Positions 1-9,192 of a stretch of 64,000 nucleotides of DNA are shown piece after piece. The stretch is from contig JAXMHQ010000029.1 of assembly GCA_046346665.1 (NCBI GenBank), positions 8,530 to 72,529 on the forward strand, written 5' to 3'. The position numbers were made by a program, and so were the translations under genes. Positions within the stretch are counted from its first letter, which is position 1. Every line of letters starts with the position of its first letter. The notes beneath the pieces are model-generated. The model did not search any database and was not told where the DNA came from. It saw only the letters and a program-made list of their open reading frames with translations. The DNA is from JAXMHQ01 sp046346665 (GTDB lineage: Bacteria > Verrucomicrobiota > Verrucomicrobiia > Limisphaerales > JAXMHQ01).

Positions 1-1
1 G

Positions 2-3000
2 TTCACCCCGTCGCTGATGGCCTACGGAGGCGATTTCGGAGGCGGAAACGGAGGAGCCATCTCCACCGTCCGCGGGAGTGTTCGATTGACGGATTGTGCC
101 TTTCAGGGAAATCAGGGGCGGACCGTCGTTTATGCATGGTCGCGATTCTCCTCGGGACATGCGGGGAGAGGCGGGGCGGTTCTTAACAACGGTGGATCCC
201 TCCAGGTCTCCGGTTGCACGTTCGCGTCGAACACGGTCAAAGGCGCTTCGGCGTGCTCCTACCACGGCACACCCGGACCCGGCCAGGGCGGCGCCATCTG
301 CAGCGCAGGTCCGCTGCAAGTCTTGCGATCCTGCTTCAGCGGCAACCAATCGGCCGGAGGCGACGTGGGTTCGGCGGACGGTGACGGGGGCGCCGTTCAT
401 TCCGATGCGTTCACCAGGATTGAGCAATGTCGGTTTGACGGCAACCAGGCCGTGGGCGGCGCGGGAACCACCATGGCGAACCTGGGTTTCTGGGGCGGGC
501 AGGGATTGGGCGGGGCCATCGCGGGCTCTGGCGAGTTTGTGATCCTCGGGACTACGTTCACCAGCAACCGTGTTGATGGTGCCTATCCATCCAGTGCAGG
601 AGTCCCGCCCGCGAACGCCCGCGGCGGTGCCGTTTATGTGACCGGCCTCTGCAACCTGACAAACTGCACCCTGACAGGCAACGTGGCCGCCGGGGCAGCC
701 ACGTACCTGAACACCGGATCGTATTGGCCCAATGGAGCGGACGGTTTTGGAGGGGGCATTTGCAATGATGGCGGCACGCTCATTTCGGTGAACAACACGC
801 TGACACTGAACGATGCCCTCGGCGGCGCCGGTCTCACCAACGGGAATGCTTACGGCGGCGCCATTGCCTCGATCAATGGCCAGACCCTGATGATCAACAC
901 CGTCCTTGCGAACAGCCCCGGAAGCAGCAATTGTTTCGGGCTTCTCACCGACGGCGGATACAACCTCAGCTCAGACGCCAGTTGCCAGTTCACCAATGCC
1001 GGCAGCCTGAACAACACCAACCCTCTGCTGGCTCCCCTTGCCGACAACGGCGGACCGACGCCCACCCATGCGCTCCTGCCCGGGAGCCCGGCAATCGATG
1101 CGGCCGATGATGTCGCCGCGCCGATCGCCGATCAGCGCGGCATGCTCCGGCCCGTCGGCCCCCATTCCGATATCGGCGCCTTCGAATATGCTTCCTATGA
1201 TCCGCCTTGCGTTTACTCGGTCGACACCACGAATGTTACCTGCAGCGCCGCGGCGCAGACCGCGGGCGTGACGGTGATCGCGGGGTATTATTGCGATTGG
1301 ACCGCCGCCGGCGGGGCCGACTGGATCACGCTCTCGCCGACGAACGGTTCGGGGATTATACCGATATCCGTGAAGCTCGCGGCCAATACAGGACTCCTGC
1401 CGCGCCAGGTCAGCTTGACCGTCGCCGGGCAAACCGTCCTCGTTTCGCAAGCCGGCACCGATCTTACACCGCCGCGCGTGACGATTGCGTCTCCCGCGTC
1501 TTTTGCGCGATCCACGTCGCCCTTCGTCCTCGTCACCGGATCCGCCACCGACGACGCCAGCGGGGTGGGTTCGGTGGAGTTCCGGGTTGAAAACGCCTTG
1601 GGAACGAACTCCTACTCGACCGCCTCCGGGACCACCTCTTGGTCCGCCCTGGCGACCAACCTGGTCCCGGGAACAAACGTGGTGCGCGTGCGCGCCTGCG
1701 ACCTTGCCGGCAATGTCACCACCAATCCCCCCAGCGTGACGGTGTTTTATGTCCAGACCAGCCCGCTGACCATCCTCAATCCGGGCGGGGCGAAATTGAA
1801 ACCCGATCTCTCCGGTCATTCCCTCGAAATCGGAAAGACCTATACCATCACCGCTTCTGGAACCGGCGGAACCCTCTTCGATTCGTGGTGGCAAAACAGC
1901 CAACTGCTCAGCCGCGATGCGAGATTGACTTTTCAGATGCAGGATGGGCTGGTTCTTCGTGTCTCCGTGGTTGCGTATCCATTCGGTCCGGCGGTGGGAA
2001 GTTACGAGGGATTATTCTACGACACGAATGGCGTTGAAATTGACAGTGCCGGGTTCATCAAAGCCACCGTGAATGGCAAGGGGCAGCTGAATGGCAAACT
2101 GATTTCAGCCGGCAAGAGTTACTCACTCAAAGGCCAGTTCCGCAGCGACGGCGCCTGGTCCAATTCCATCCCCCGCAATAACTCGACCCCGCTCCAAATG
2201 GTTCTTCAATTGGATTTGTACCACGCCGACCGGATCACCGGTCACGTGACCGACGGCAATTGGACGGCGGAACTCACGGCCAATCGAAATCCGTATTCCT
2301 CATCCACAAATCCCGCGCCCCAGGCCGGCAACTATACCCTGGTGATACCCGCCGATTCCGGAGGCAACAGCTACGGCTCCGTTCAAATAGACATGGCTGG
2401 CCGGGTGAAATTCAACGGCAAAACCGGGCACGGAACTGCCATTTCCCAAAACACAATTCTCTCCGCCCAGGGCCAATGGCCCCTGTATGTTTCCCTGCAG
2501 TCAGGCAAGGAACTGCTCATGGGCTGGCTCACCGTTTACAACCGGACCATCCTCCTCGGCACGGTGGATTGGATCCAGTTGCCCGTGCCCCAATCCAGGT
2601 GGTATCAGGATGGATTTACCAATCAGAGCTTCGTCATGGGTTCGGCCTTGATATACACGCCGGGCAACCCCCTCGATTTCGATTACGGCGATGCCTGGTT
2701 CGAAGATCGCCTTGTCGCGCATTATGCCTATTGGGTTTCCGACAGCCAAATGGCGGGGGCCAACCGGTTCAACCTCACGATCAACAAGGGCACCGGGCTC
2801 TTCAAGGGCAGTGTCCTGGACACCGACTCGGGCCGAGTACTTCCATTCGACGGAGCCGTTTTACAGGGCTACGGTCGTGGTTATGGACGGTTCGCCGGCA
2901 CGAACGGAAACGGCAATTTCACTTTGTCCTCCGCCACAACGACCGTGGAGGGAGGATCCGGAGGAGGAGGCGTGATTATCGTATTTCCGCCGGTAGACTT

Positions 3001-3028
3001 AACGCCAATCGGGCCCCTGCCTCAATAA
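2..3028 (+). CDS. Beta-helix / choice-of-anchor Q / BACON surface protein (5' partial)
   Basis: Large secreted or surface protein of unknown ligand. The frame is open to the left window edge, so the N-terminus and any signal peptide are missing. About residues 1-340 are Gly/Asn-rich repeats (GGAI, CxFxGN patterns) typical of a right-handed parallel beta-helix. Residues 335-395 match the choice-of-anchor Q pattern (NGGPTPTHALLPGSPAIDA, then DIGAFEY). Residues 400-475 resemble a BACON domain (WITLSPTNGSG). Residues 480-575 look like an Ig-like bacterial domain. The last 350 residues hold two similar beta-rich blocks (GSYEGLFYDTNG; GNYTLVIPADSGG) of a kind seen in Verrucomicrobia. Role in adhesion or polysaccharide binding is inference, supported by the carbohydrate genes that follow. 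Confidence 0.75.
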   Translation, partial: FTPSLMAYGGDFGGGNGGAISTVRGSVRLTDCAFQGNQGRTVVYAWSRFSSGHAGRGGAVLNNGGSLQVSGCTFASNTVKGASACSYHGTPGPGQGGAICSAGPLQVLRSCFSGNQSAGGDVGSADGDGGAVHSDAFTRIEQCRFDGNQAVGGAGTTMANLGFWGGQGLGGAIAGSGEFVILGTTFTSNRVDGAYPSSAGVPPANARGGAVYVTGLCNLTNCTLTGNVAAGAATYLNTGSYWPNGADGFGGGICNDGGTLISVNNTLTLNDALGGAGLTNGNAYGGAIASINGQTLMINTVLANSPGSSNCFGLLTDGGYNLSSDASCQFTNAGSLNNTNPLLAPLADNGGPTPTHALLPGSPAIDAADDVAAPIADQRGMLRPVGPHSDIGAFEYASYDPPCVYSVDTTNVTCSAAAQTAGVTVIAGYYCDWTAAGGADWITLSPTNGSGIIPISVKLAANTGLLPRQVSLTVAGQTVLVSQAGTDLTPPRVTIASPASFARSTSPFVLVTGSATDDASGVGSVEFRVENALGTNSYSTASGTTSWSALATNLVPGTNVVRVRACDLAGNVTTNPPSVTVFYVQTSPLTILNPGGAKLKPDLSGHSLEIGKTYTITASGTGGTLFDSWWQNSQLLSRDARLTFQMQDGLVLRVSVVAYPFGPAVGSYEGLFYDTNGVEIDSAGFIKATVNGKGQLNGKLISAGKSYSLKGQFRSDGAWSNSIPRNNSTPLQMVLQLDLYHADRITGHVTDGNWTAELTANRNPYSSSTNPAPQAGNYTLVIPADSGGNSYGSVQIDMAGRVKFNGKTGHGTAISQNTILSAQGQWPLYVSLQSGKELLMGWLTVYNRTILLGTVDWIQLPVPQSRWYQDGFTNQSFVMGSALIYTPGNPLDFDYGDAWFEDRLVAHYAYWVSDSQMAGANRFNLTINKGTGLFKGSVLDTDSGRVLPFDGAVLQGYGRGYGRFAGTNGNGNFTLSSATTTVEGGSGGGGVIIVFPPVDLTPIGPLPQ

Positions 3029-3129
3029 CTGCAAGTTGACGTCACCGCCGGCTTTCCTCAACATGCCGCGCACCCGGATGCCCGGGCCGAACCCGTAGCT
3101 GCCAACGTGAGTTGGCGGATGGTAAATTC

Positions 3130-5031
3130 ATGAAAGCCGCCGGATTCTCCGCTCTCGCCGCCGCTCTCCTCGCGGCCGCATCCTCAGTTGCCGGATCCAT
3201 TCAACCCTGCGTCACCAATGCGTTCACCCCCCAGGCCGTCCTGGCCACGATGAAATGCGTTGCCGACTGGCAGCTCGCCCAGCCGCTCCGCCATCCCGCC
3301 GACGACTGGACTTACGGCGCGCTTTACGCCGGCATGGAGGGGCTCGCCGGGGTCGCGGACGATCCGAAATACCAGGACGCCATGCTGGCCATGGGCACCC
3401 GCCAGCACTGGCAGCCGGGTTCCCGCGTCTACCACGCCGACGACCATTGCGTCACCCAAACCTATCTTGATTTGTATCTTCAATACCGCGACCCGGCCAT
3501 GATCGGGCCGGTCCGGGAACGATTCGATTTCATCGCCGCGCACGGCAAGACCAACGAATTGAAATTCGAAACCGACGCCTCGTCGGAGCGCTGGCTGTGG
3601 TGCGACTCGCTGTTCATGGGGCCCGCCGCCTGGATGCGGCTTTACAACGCGACGGGCGACCCGCGCTACCTGGAATTCCTCGACCGCGAATGGCGCGCCA
3701 CTTCCGATTTCCTTTACGATCCCGGGGAACACCTGTTTTTCCGCGACAGCCGTTATTTCAACAAGCGCGAGGCGAACGGACAAAAAGTATTCTGGAGCCG
3801 CGGCAACGGCTGGGTCATTGCCGGGCTGGCGCGCGTGCTCCAAAACATGCCTCCGGACCACGTCACGCGGCCGTTTTACATCCGGCAATTCCAGGAAATG
3901 GCGGCCAAAATCCTGTCGCTGCAACAGCCTGACGGCCTTTGGCATTCCAGCCTGCTCGACCCCCAATCGTATCCGCTGAAGGAAACCAGCGGCTCAGGCT
4001 TTTACACCTTTGCTCTCGCCTGGGGAATCAACCGCGGCCTGCTCGACCGCGCGGCGTACGAACCCGCGGTCCGCAAAGCGTGGGCGGCCCTGGTCGATTG
4101 CGTCACGCCGGACGGCAAACTCGAACACGTCCAGCCCATCGGCGCCGATCCGAAACGTTTCGACCCGGGTCACACCGACGTCTTCGGCGTCGGCGCGTTC
4201 CTGCTGGCCGGGAGCGAAGTCTACCGGCTCGCGCTCGACGAATCGCCGGCCGCCGCCTACGCCGCGTTCCAGCCGCAGCGCCTCGACGATTTCGCCTGGG
4301 AAAACGATCGCATCGCCTTCCGCGCCTACGGCCCCGCCCTCGCCCGCACCGGCGAAATCGGCAGCGGCATCGACGTCTGGGTCAAACGCACCCGCCGGCC
4401 CGTCATTGAATCCTGGTATTTCAAAGCCGATTACCACGAGGACCACGGCGAGGGACTCGACATGTACAAAGTCGGACCCAGCCGCGGCTGCGGCGGAACG
4501 GGCGTGTGGCGGAACGGAAAACTTTACGCCGCCGGAAATTTTCAGAGCTGGCGGCTTCTTGAAAACGGCCCTCAGCGGGTTGTCTTTGAACTCACCTACC
4601 CGCCGTACGACGCCGGCGGCATCCAGGTGCGCGAAATCAAACGCATCACGCTCGACGCCGGATCCAACCTGAACCGGATCGACGCGCTGCTCGACTGGGA
4701 CTGGGACAAGCCGGAAAACCTCGAGCTCGCCATCGGCCTCGTGCGGCGCGGATCGGAAGGTTCGCTCCAGGTCGGCACGAACAACGCCTGGATGACCTAT
4801 TGGGAACCCGAGCAGCTTCCCAACGGCACGATCGGCTGCGCCGTCATTCCCACCACGCCCGCCCGGCTCCAGCAAATTCCGGGAGAAGCCCTGCTGATCA
4901 CAACCGTCCACCGCGGCGTGCCGGTGACGTATTATGCCGGCGCCGGCTGGACGCGCAGCGGCGATTTCCCGGATCGCGAGGCGTGGGTCAACGCCGTCGC
5001 CCGCCAGGCCGCGGAACTGGCCAAACGTTGA
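3130..5031 (+). CDS. GH105 unsaturated rhamnogalacturonyl hydrolase with DUF4861 domain
   Basis: Secreted enzyme expected to remove the terminal unsaturated uronic acid left by pectate or rhamnogalacturonan lyases. Start set at the ATG at 3130, which begins a signal peptide (MKAAGFSALAAALLAAASSVAG); an upstream in-frame TTG at 3112 is less likely. Residues 30-380 form the GH88/GH105 alpha/alpha barrel with the expected WLWCDSLFMG and FWSRGNGWVIAGL blocks. Residues 390-633 match DUF4861 (FAWENDRIAFRAYGPAL, GIDVWVKR), which often follows GH105 in Verrucomicrobia and Bacteroidetes. kduI starts 11 bp downstream, so the enzyme probably feeds KduI/KduD. The exact substrate linkage is not visible. 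Confidence 0.87.
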   Translation: MKAAGFSALAAALLAAASSVAGSIQPCVTNAFTPQAVLATMKCVADWQLAQPLRHPADDWTYGALYAGMEGLAGVADDPKYQDAMLAMGTRQHWQPGSRVYHADDHCVTQTYLDLYLQYRDPAMIGPVRERFDFIAAHGKTNELKFETDASSERWLWCDSLFMGPAAWMRLYNATGDPRYLEFLDREWRATSDFLYDPGEHLFFRDSRYFNKREANGQKVFWSRGNGWVIAGLARVLQNMPPDHVTRPFYIRQFQEMAAKILSLQQPDGLWHSSLLDPQSYPLKETSGSGFYTFALAWGINRGLLDRAAYEPAVRKAWAALVDCVTPDGKLEHVQPIGADPKRFDPGHTDVFGVGAFLLAGSEVYRLALDESPAAAYAAFQPQRLDDFAWENDRIAFRAYGPALARTGEIGSGIDVWVKRTRRPVIESWYFKADYHEDHGEGLDMYKVGPSRGCGGTGVWRNGKLYAAGNFQSWRLLENGPQRVVFELTYPPYDAGGIQVREIKRITLDAGSNLNRIDALLDWDWDKPENLELAIGLVRRGSEGSLQVGTNNAWMTYWEPEQLPNGTIGCAVIPTTPARLQQIPGEALLITTVHRGVPVTYYAGAGWTRSGDFPDREAWVNAVARQAAELAKR

Positions 5032-5042
5032 TTTCTAAACTT

Positions 5043-5873
5043 ATGGAAACCCGATATTCCGTTCACCCCGACGACTACGGCTCGCTCGGCACCGAGGATC
5101 TCCGGTCGACGTTCCTGGTCGAATCCTTGTTTCAACCCGGCAAACTCGACCTGGTTTATACGGACGCCGATCGCGCGATCGTCGGCTCCGTGGTTCCGCT
5201 CCAATCGCCGCTGCCGCTGGCCGCCGACGCCGAATTGCGCGCGGCGTTTTTCTGCGAACGGCGCGAACTGGGAATCCTCAACATCGGCGGCCCGGGCGCC
5301 GTCGAAGTGGACGGAATCCGGTTCGCGACAGACAAGCTCGATTGCGTCTATGTCGGGCGCGGCAGCCGGTCGGTCTTGTTCAGCAGTTCGGACCCGGCCA
5401 ATCCCGCCGCGTTTTACCTGTTAAGCTATCCGGCGCACACGACCTATCCCACGTCGTTCGCCACGCAAAAAGAAGCGACGCCGGTGGAGCTGGGGACGGT
5501 CGCGGACGCAAATCGCCGGACGATTTACAAATACATTCATCCCGGCGGCATCGGGAGCTGCCAGCTCGTGATGGGCTTCACCCGGCTGGCGGAAGGATCG
5601 GTCTGGAACACCCTGCCCCCGCACACGCACACGCGCCGGTCGGAGGTGTATCTCTACTTCGACCTGACCCCCAATCGACGCGTGATGCATTTCATGGGAA
5701 CGCCGCAACAGACGCGCCACCTGGTCGTCGCGAACCGGCAGGCCGTGATCTCGCCAAGCTGGTCAATTCACTGCGGCTGCGGCACCGGCGCCTACACCTT
5801 TTGCTGGGGCATGGGTGGCGAAAACCAGGTGTTCGAAGACATGGACCCTGCGCCCACGGACCAGTTGCGCTAA
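5043..5873 (+). CDS. kduI: 5-dehydro-4-deoxy-D-glucuronate isomerase KduI
   Basis: Isomerises 5-keto-4-deoxyuronate (DKI) to 3-deoxy-D-glycero-2,5-hexodiulosonate, the first cytoplasmic step after unsaturated uronate release. It is 276 aa, matching the usual 278. Cupin-type metal ligands are visible as His194 and His196 (PPHTHTRRSEVYLYF), Glu201 and His243 (SIHCG), a two-residue offset from the E. coli enzyme. The ATG at 5043 is 11 bp after the GH105 stop; no clear Shine-Dalgarno is present, as for many genes here. The spacer to kduD contains a CCTGCAAC word repeat. Confidence 0.95.
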   Translation: METRYSVHPDDYGSLGTEDLRSTFLVESLFQPGKLDLVYTDADRAIVGSVVPLQSPLPLAADAELRAAFFCERRELGILNIGGPGAVEVDGIRFATDKLDCVYVGRGSRSVLFSSSDPANPAAFYLLSYPAHTTYPTSFATQKEATPVELGTVADANRRTIYKYIHPGGIGSCQLVMGFTRLAEGSVWNTLPPHTHTRRSEVYLYFDLTPNRRVMHFMGTPQQTRHLVVANRQAVISPSWSIHCGCGTGAYTFCWGMGGENQVFEDMDPAPTDQLR

Positions 5874-5903
5874 CCTGCAACCCGCAACCTGCAACCATTA
5901 ACC
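5872..5903. repeat. CCTGCAAC word repeat between kduI and kduD
   Basis: Three near-tandem copies of an 8-9-nt word (AACCTGCAAC, CCGCAAC, CTGCAACC) begin inside the kduI stop codon and fill the gap to kduD. The complementary word (GGTTGCAGGTTGCAGG) recurs at 42899-42922 between sdhC and sdhA, and a related tract lies at 53156-53185. Confidence 0.6.
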
Positions 5904-5911
5904 GGGACCCC

Positions 5912-6673
5912 ATGATCCTCGATCAATTCAAACTCACCGGCAAAACCGCCCTCGTCACCGGCGCCAGCCGCGGGCTCGGCGCCGCCATGGCCGTCGGTCT
6001 CGCCGAAGCCGGCGCCGACGTGGCCCTGTCCGCCTCCGGCAGCACCGATGAAACCGCCCGCCGCATCCGCGCCCTCGGCCGCAAGGCGTGCTGCATTCAA
6101 TCCGACCTGCTCCAGCCCGGCGCCGCGGTGCATACGCTGGAAACCGCCATTCGCGACCTCGGCAAGATCGACATCCTGGTCAACAACGCCGGCATCATCC
6201 GCCGCGCGCCCGTGCTGGAATTCACCGAGAAAGACTGGGACGACGTCATCCAGGTGAACCAGAAGAGCGTGTTCTTCCTGAGCCAGGCCGCCGCCCGCCA
6301 CATGGCCGCCCGCAAAGCCGGCGGCAAAATCATCAACATCGCCTCGCTCCTCTCTTTCCAGGGCGGCATCCGCGTCCCTTCCTACACCGCCGCCAAAAGC
6401 GCCGTGCTCGGCCTGACCCGCATTCTCGCCAACGAACTGGCGCCGCTCGGCATCAACGTCAACGCCATCGTTCCCGGCTATTTCGAAACCGACAACACCG
6501 CCGCCCTGCGGGCCGATCCGAAACGAAACGCCGACATCCTCGCGCGCATCCCGGTCGGGCGCTGGGGCAGGCCGGAGGAACTCCAGGGCGCCGTCGTGTT
6601 CCTCGCCTCCGCCGCGGCCGATTACCTGCACGGAACCGCCCTCGCCGTCGACGGCGGCTGGCTCGGCAGATGA
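5912..6673 (+). CDS. kduD: 2-dehydro-3-deoxy-D-gluconate 5-dehydrogenase KduD (SDR)
   Basis: Reduces 3-deoxy-D-glycero-2,5-hexodiulosonate with NAD(P)H to 2-keto-3-deoxygluconate. It is 253 aa, the standard KduD length. Classical SDR features: TGASRGLG cofactor loop at residues 16-23, NNAG at 91-94, and the catalytic Ser145/Tyr158/Lys162 (YTAAK). The C-terminus ends with VDGGW as in other KduD. The ATG at 5912 is 38 bp after the kduI stop. It follows its pathway partner kduI in the usual order, making the assignment strong compared with generic SDRs. KDG kinase and aldolase genes are not in the window. Confidence 0.93.
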   Translation: MILDQFKLTGKTALVTGASRGLGAAMAVGLAEAGADVALSASGSTDETARRIRALGRKACCIQSDLLQPGAAVHTLETAIRDLGKIDILVNNAGIIRRAPVLEFTEKDWDDVIQVNQKSVFFLSQAAARHMAARKAGGKIINIASLLSFQGGIRVPSYTAAKSAVLGLTRILANELAPLGINVNAIVPGYFETDNTAALRADPKRNADILARIPVGRWGRPEELQGAVVFLASAAADYLHGTALAVDGGWLGR

Positions 6674-6708
6674 ATCGAGCTCGGAATGCGGAATCCTGGC
6701 GGCGACGG

Positions 6709-6860
6709 TGGGGCGAGACTCGAGCCCTGGAACCCGGCGGAGTGCTGGAGTCATGGAGTGGTGGAGTGCTGAAGGGACGCGCGAGTTCATTTCCATGTCT
6801 CCAGAACTCCAACACTCCATCGCTCCATTCCTTTCGAGGGCTCGACGGAGTCTCGCCCCG
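6709..6860. repeat. Paired-box hairpin element, copy A (GGAGT words)
   Basis: Intergenic between kduD and the DUF4965 gene. Left box (GGGGCGAGACTCGAGCCC, missing four bases relative to the other copies) at 6709-6728 and its inverted partner at 6837-6860 flank an imperfect hairpin. The hairpin arms are built from repeated GGAGT words (6740-6773) facing ACTCC words (6801-6832), with a CGCGCG-containing cap. The cap is the inverse of that in copy H. See the findings for the family. Confidence 0.8.
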
Positions 6861-6923
6861 CCGAGTGGGCTTGAATTTAATGCACGCGCCGCCGTCCAAT
6901 TAAACCGTTGCGAATATCCGGTC

Positions 6924-9035
6924 ATGAAAATCAAATCCATACTTCCTAACATTCATTGCATCCTTGCATGCCTGCTGCCCATGATCGTCGGAACGGCCGG
7001 CGGGGCTGCCGACCTTCAATCAACCAACACCCCCTTCCGTCCGCCGTCCGTGCCGCTGGTCGCCTGCGATCCGTATTTCAGCATCTGGTCGCCTTCGGAC
7101 ACGCTGCCGGGGGCGGACACGGTTCACTGGACCGGCAAGCCGCAGCGGCTCACCAGCCTGGTGCGGATCGACGGCAAGTCGTTCCGGCTGATGGGCAACG
7201 AGCCGGCCAACATCCCGGCGGTGCCCCAGTCCGGGCTCGAAGTGCTGCCGACGCGGACGATCTATACCTTCGCGGGACCGGGCGTGAAGCTGACGCTGAC
7301 GTTCATGACCCCGGCATTGCCGGATGACCTCGCGATTTATTCGCGCCCGGTCACCTACCTGACCTGGACGGCCACGGCGCTCGACGGCGGGCATCACGCC
7401 GTGCAGGTGGAATGCGACCTGGGCGCGGAGCTCGCCCTGAACGACCCCGCGCAACCCTGCGCCTGGGAGGACCTGGCCTTTGCCAATCTGCGCGTGCTCA
7501 AGGTGGGCTCCACCGAACAGCCGGTCCTCAAGAAAAAAGGCGACGACCTGCGCATCGACTGGGGCTGGCTCTACGCCGCGGCCAGCGCAGGCCAGAAAAG
7601 CCTTCAATCCACGATCGGAAAACCCGCGGAGATCCGAAGCCGGTTTGTTCAAGCGGGATCGATCCCGAAATTCTCCGGGCTGCCGAAACCGGGTTCGCCC
7701 GAAGCCGGCGCGGATGTCATGGCGTTTCGAATGGAAATGGAAACCGGCCCGGAGCCGGTCTCTCGCAACTTGATCCTGGCCTATGACGACGAATATTCCA
7801 TTCAATATTTCGGCGTGAATCTGCGGCCGTACTGGCGCCGGAACGGGGACGACGCGGAGGCGTTGCTGAAAAAATCCGCCGCCGAATACGGCGCGCTGGC
7901 CCGGCGCTGCGCCGCGTTTGACGAGGAGTTGATGGCCGACCTGCGGCGCATCGGCGGCGAACCCTACGCCCGCCTGTGCGCCCTTGCCTACCGGCAGTGC
8001 GTCGCCGCAAACAAGGTCGCGGCCGACCCCAACGGCCGGCCGCTCATGTTCCCGAAGGAGAATTTCTCGAACGGCTGCATCGGGACCCTCGACGTGATCT
8101 ACCCGATGGCGCCGCAGTTTCTCCTGTTCAGCCCCGCGCTCACCCGCGCGATGCTGGTGCCGATCCTGGATTATGCATCGTCGCCCCGCTGGAAATTCCC
8201 GTTTGCGCCACACGATCTCGGGACGTATCCGCTCGCCAACGGGCAGGTTTACGGCGGCGGCGAAAAGACCGAGAAAGACCAGATGCCGGTCGAGGAGACG
8301 GGCAACATCCTGATCCTGGTGGCGGCGCTGGCGCAGGCGGAGGGCAACACGCATTTCTGCGATCCCTACTGGCCGCTGCTGGAGAAGTGGGCGGGTTACT
8401 TGAAGGAGAAAGGATTCGATCCGGAGAACCAGTTGTGCACGGACGATTTCGCGGGGCACATGGCGCACAATGTGAATTTGTCCGGCAAAGCCATCGTGGC
8501 GCTGGCGTGCTTCGCGCAACTGGGCGAGCTGCGTGGGGACACAAACGCGGCCGCTTACCGTGGCGTGGCGGAGGAATTCGCGCGCCAATGCGCCGAGGGC
8601 GCCCGGGATGAAGGACATTACCGGCTCGCGTTGGATAAACCCGGCAGTTGGAGCCAGAAATACAATGCCGTTTGGGACCGCGTCCTCGGACTCGACCTCG
8701 CGGGGCCGAACGCCTGGCGCGCGGAGATGGATTGGTACCGATCTCACCTGAATCGGTACGGCCTGCCGCTCGACAGCCGGAAGGATTACACAAAACTCGA
8801 TTGGACGGTCTGGACCGCGACGTTGACGGGGGATCGCGCGGACTTCGACGCGCTGCTCGCGCCGGTTTACGTGTGGGTAAACGAGACGCAGTCACGCGTG
8901 CCGCTGACGGATTGGTATGACACGAAAACCGGGCTGCAGTCCGGCTTCCAGGCGCGGTCGGTGGTCGGCGGACTGTTCCTGCCGGTGCTCTATGACCGCG
9001 AGACCTGGAAAAAATGGGCCGGGCGCGGAAAATAA
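6924..9035 (+). CDS. DUF4965/DUF5127/DUF1793 glutaminase-like secreted protein
   Basis: Belongs to the large GtaA-like family (DUF4964-DUF5127-DUF4965-DUF1793) named for a fungal glutaminase; most bacterial members sit in polysaccharide-use loci and their substrate is unknown. The ATG at 6924 starts a signal peptide (MKIKSILPNIHCILACLL, cleavage near GTAGGAA). The N-terminal block (PLVACDPYFSIWSPSD, TVHWTGKPQRLTSLVRIDG) is typical. The central DUF4965 includes YRQCVAANKVAADPNGRP and FSNGCIGTLDVIYPMAPQF, and the C-terminal helical domain ends TGLQSGFQARSVVGG. At 703 aa it is slightly compact. Activity on a glycoside or glycopeptide is possible. Confidence 0.82.
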   Translation: MKIKSILPNIHCILACLLPMIVGTAGGAADLQSTNTPFRPPSVPLVACDPYFSIWSPSDTLPGADTVHWTGKPQRLTSLVRIDGKSFRLMGNEPANIPAVPQSGLEVLPTRTIYTFAGPGVKLTLTFMTPALPDDLAIYSRPVTYLTWTATALDGGHHAVQVECDLGAELALNDPAQPCAWEDLAFANLRVLKVGSTEQPVLKKKGDDLRIDWGWLYAAASAGQKSLQSTIGKPAEIRSRFVQAGSIPKFSGLPKPGSPEAGADVMAFRMEMETGPEPVSRNLILAYDDEYSIQYFGVNLRPYWRRNGDDAEALLKKSAAEYGALARRCAAFDEELMADLRRIGGEPYARLCALAYRQCVAANKVAADPNGRPLMFPKENFSNGCIGTLDVIYPMAPQFLLFSPALTRAMLVPILDYASSPRWKFPFAPHDLGTYPLANGQVYGGGEKTEKDQMPVEETGNILILVAALAQAEGNTHFCDPYWPLLEKWAGYLKEKGFDPENQLCTDDFAGHMAHNVNLSGKAIVALACFAQLGELRGDTNAAAYRGVAEEFARQCAEGARDEGHYRLALDKPGSWSQKYNAVWDRVLGLDLAGPNAWRAEMDWYRSHLNRYGLPLDSRKDYTKLDWTVWTATLTGDRADFDALLAPVYVWVNETQSRVPLTDWYDTKTGLQSGFQARSVVGGLFLPVLYDRETWKKWAGRGK

Positions 9036-9038
9036 TTG

Positions 9039-9112
9039 GGGAGGGCCGGCGTCCCCGCCGGCCCGAACATCCGCGGCTTTCAGATGGGGACGCCGGGGAC
9101 GGCGTCCCTCCC
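9039..9112. repeat. GGGAGGG double-hairpin element
   Basis: Two GC-rich hairpins (GGGCCGGCG/CGCCGGCCC and GGGACGCC/GGCGTCCC) bounded by GGGAGGG and CCCTCCC. It lies between the DUF4965 gene and the MFS gene. Further copies are at 10601, 16381, 50557 and 58581, with half copies at 25763 and 39643. In RNA it could act as a terminator or processing stem, but there is no U-tract. Confidence 0.75.
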
Positions 9113-9192
9113 GATCGGGGCAGAATTTGCGGGGTGAAATGCAAAATTCAGGGCTGGTCTCCCCCGGCTGAAACCCGCATCTTTCCCGGACT

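Noticed and set aside
3112..3129. TTG start 18 nt upstream for the GH105 gene
   Set aside because: It would place charged residues before an otherwise ideal signal peptide starting at the ATG at 3130.
7020..8747. 575-aa minus-strand open frame opposite the DUF4965 gene
   Set aside because: Antisense shadow; the plus-strand protein has a signal peptide and all family motifs.
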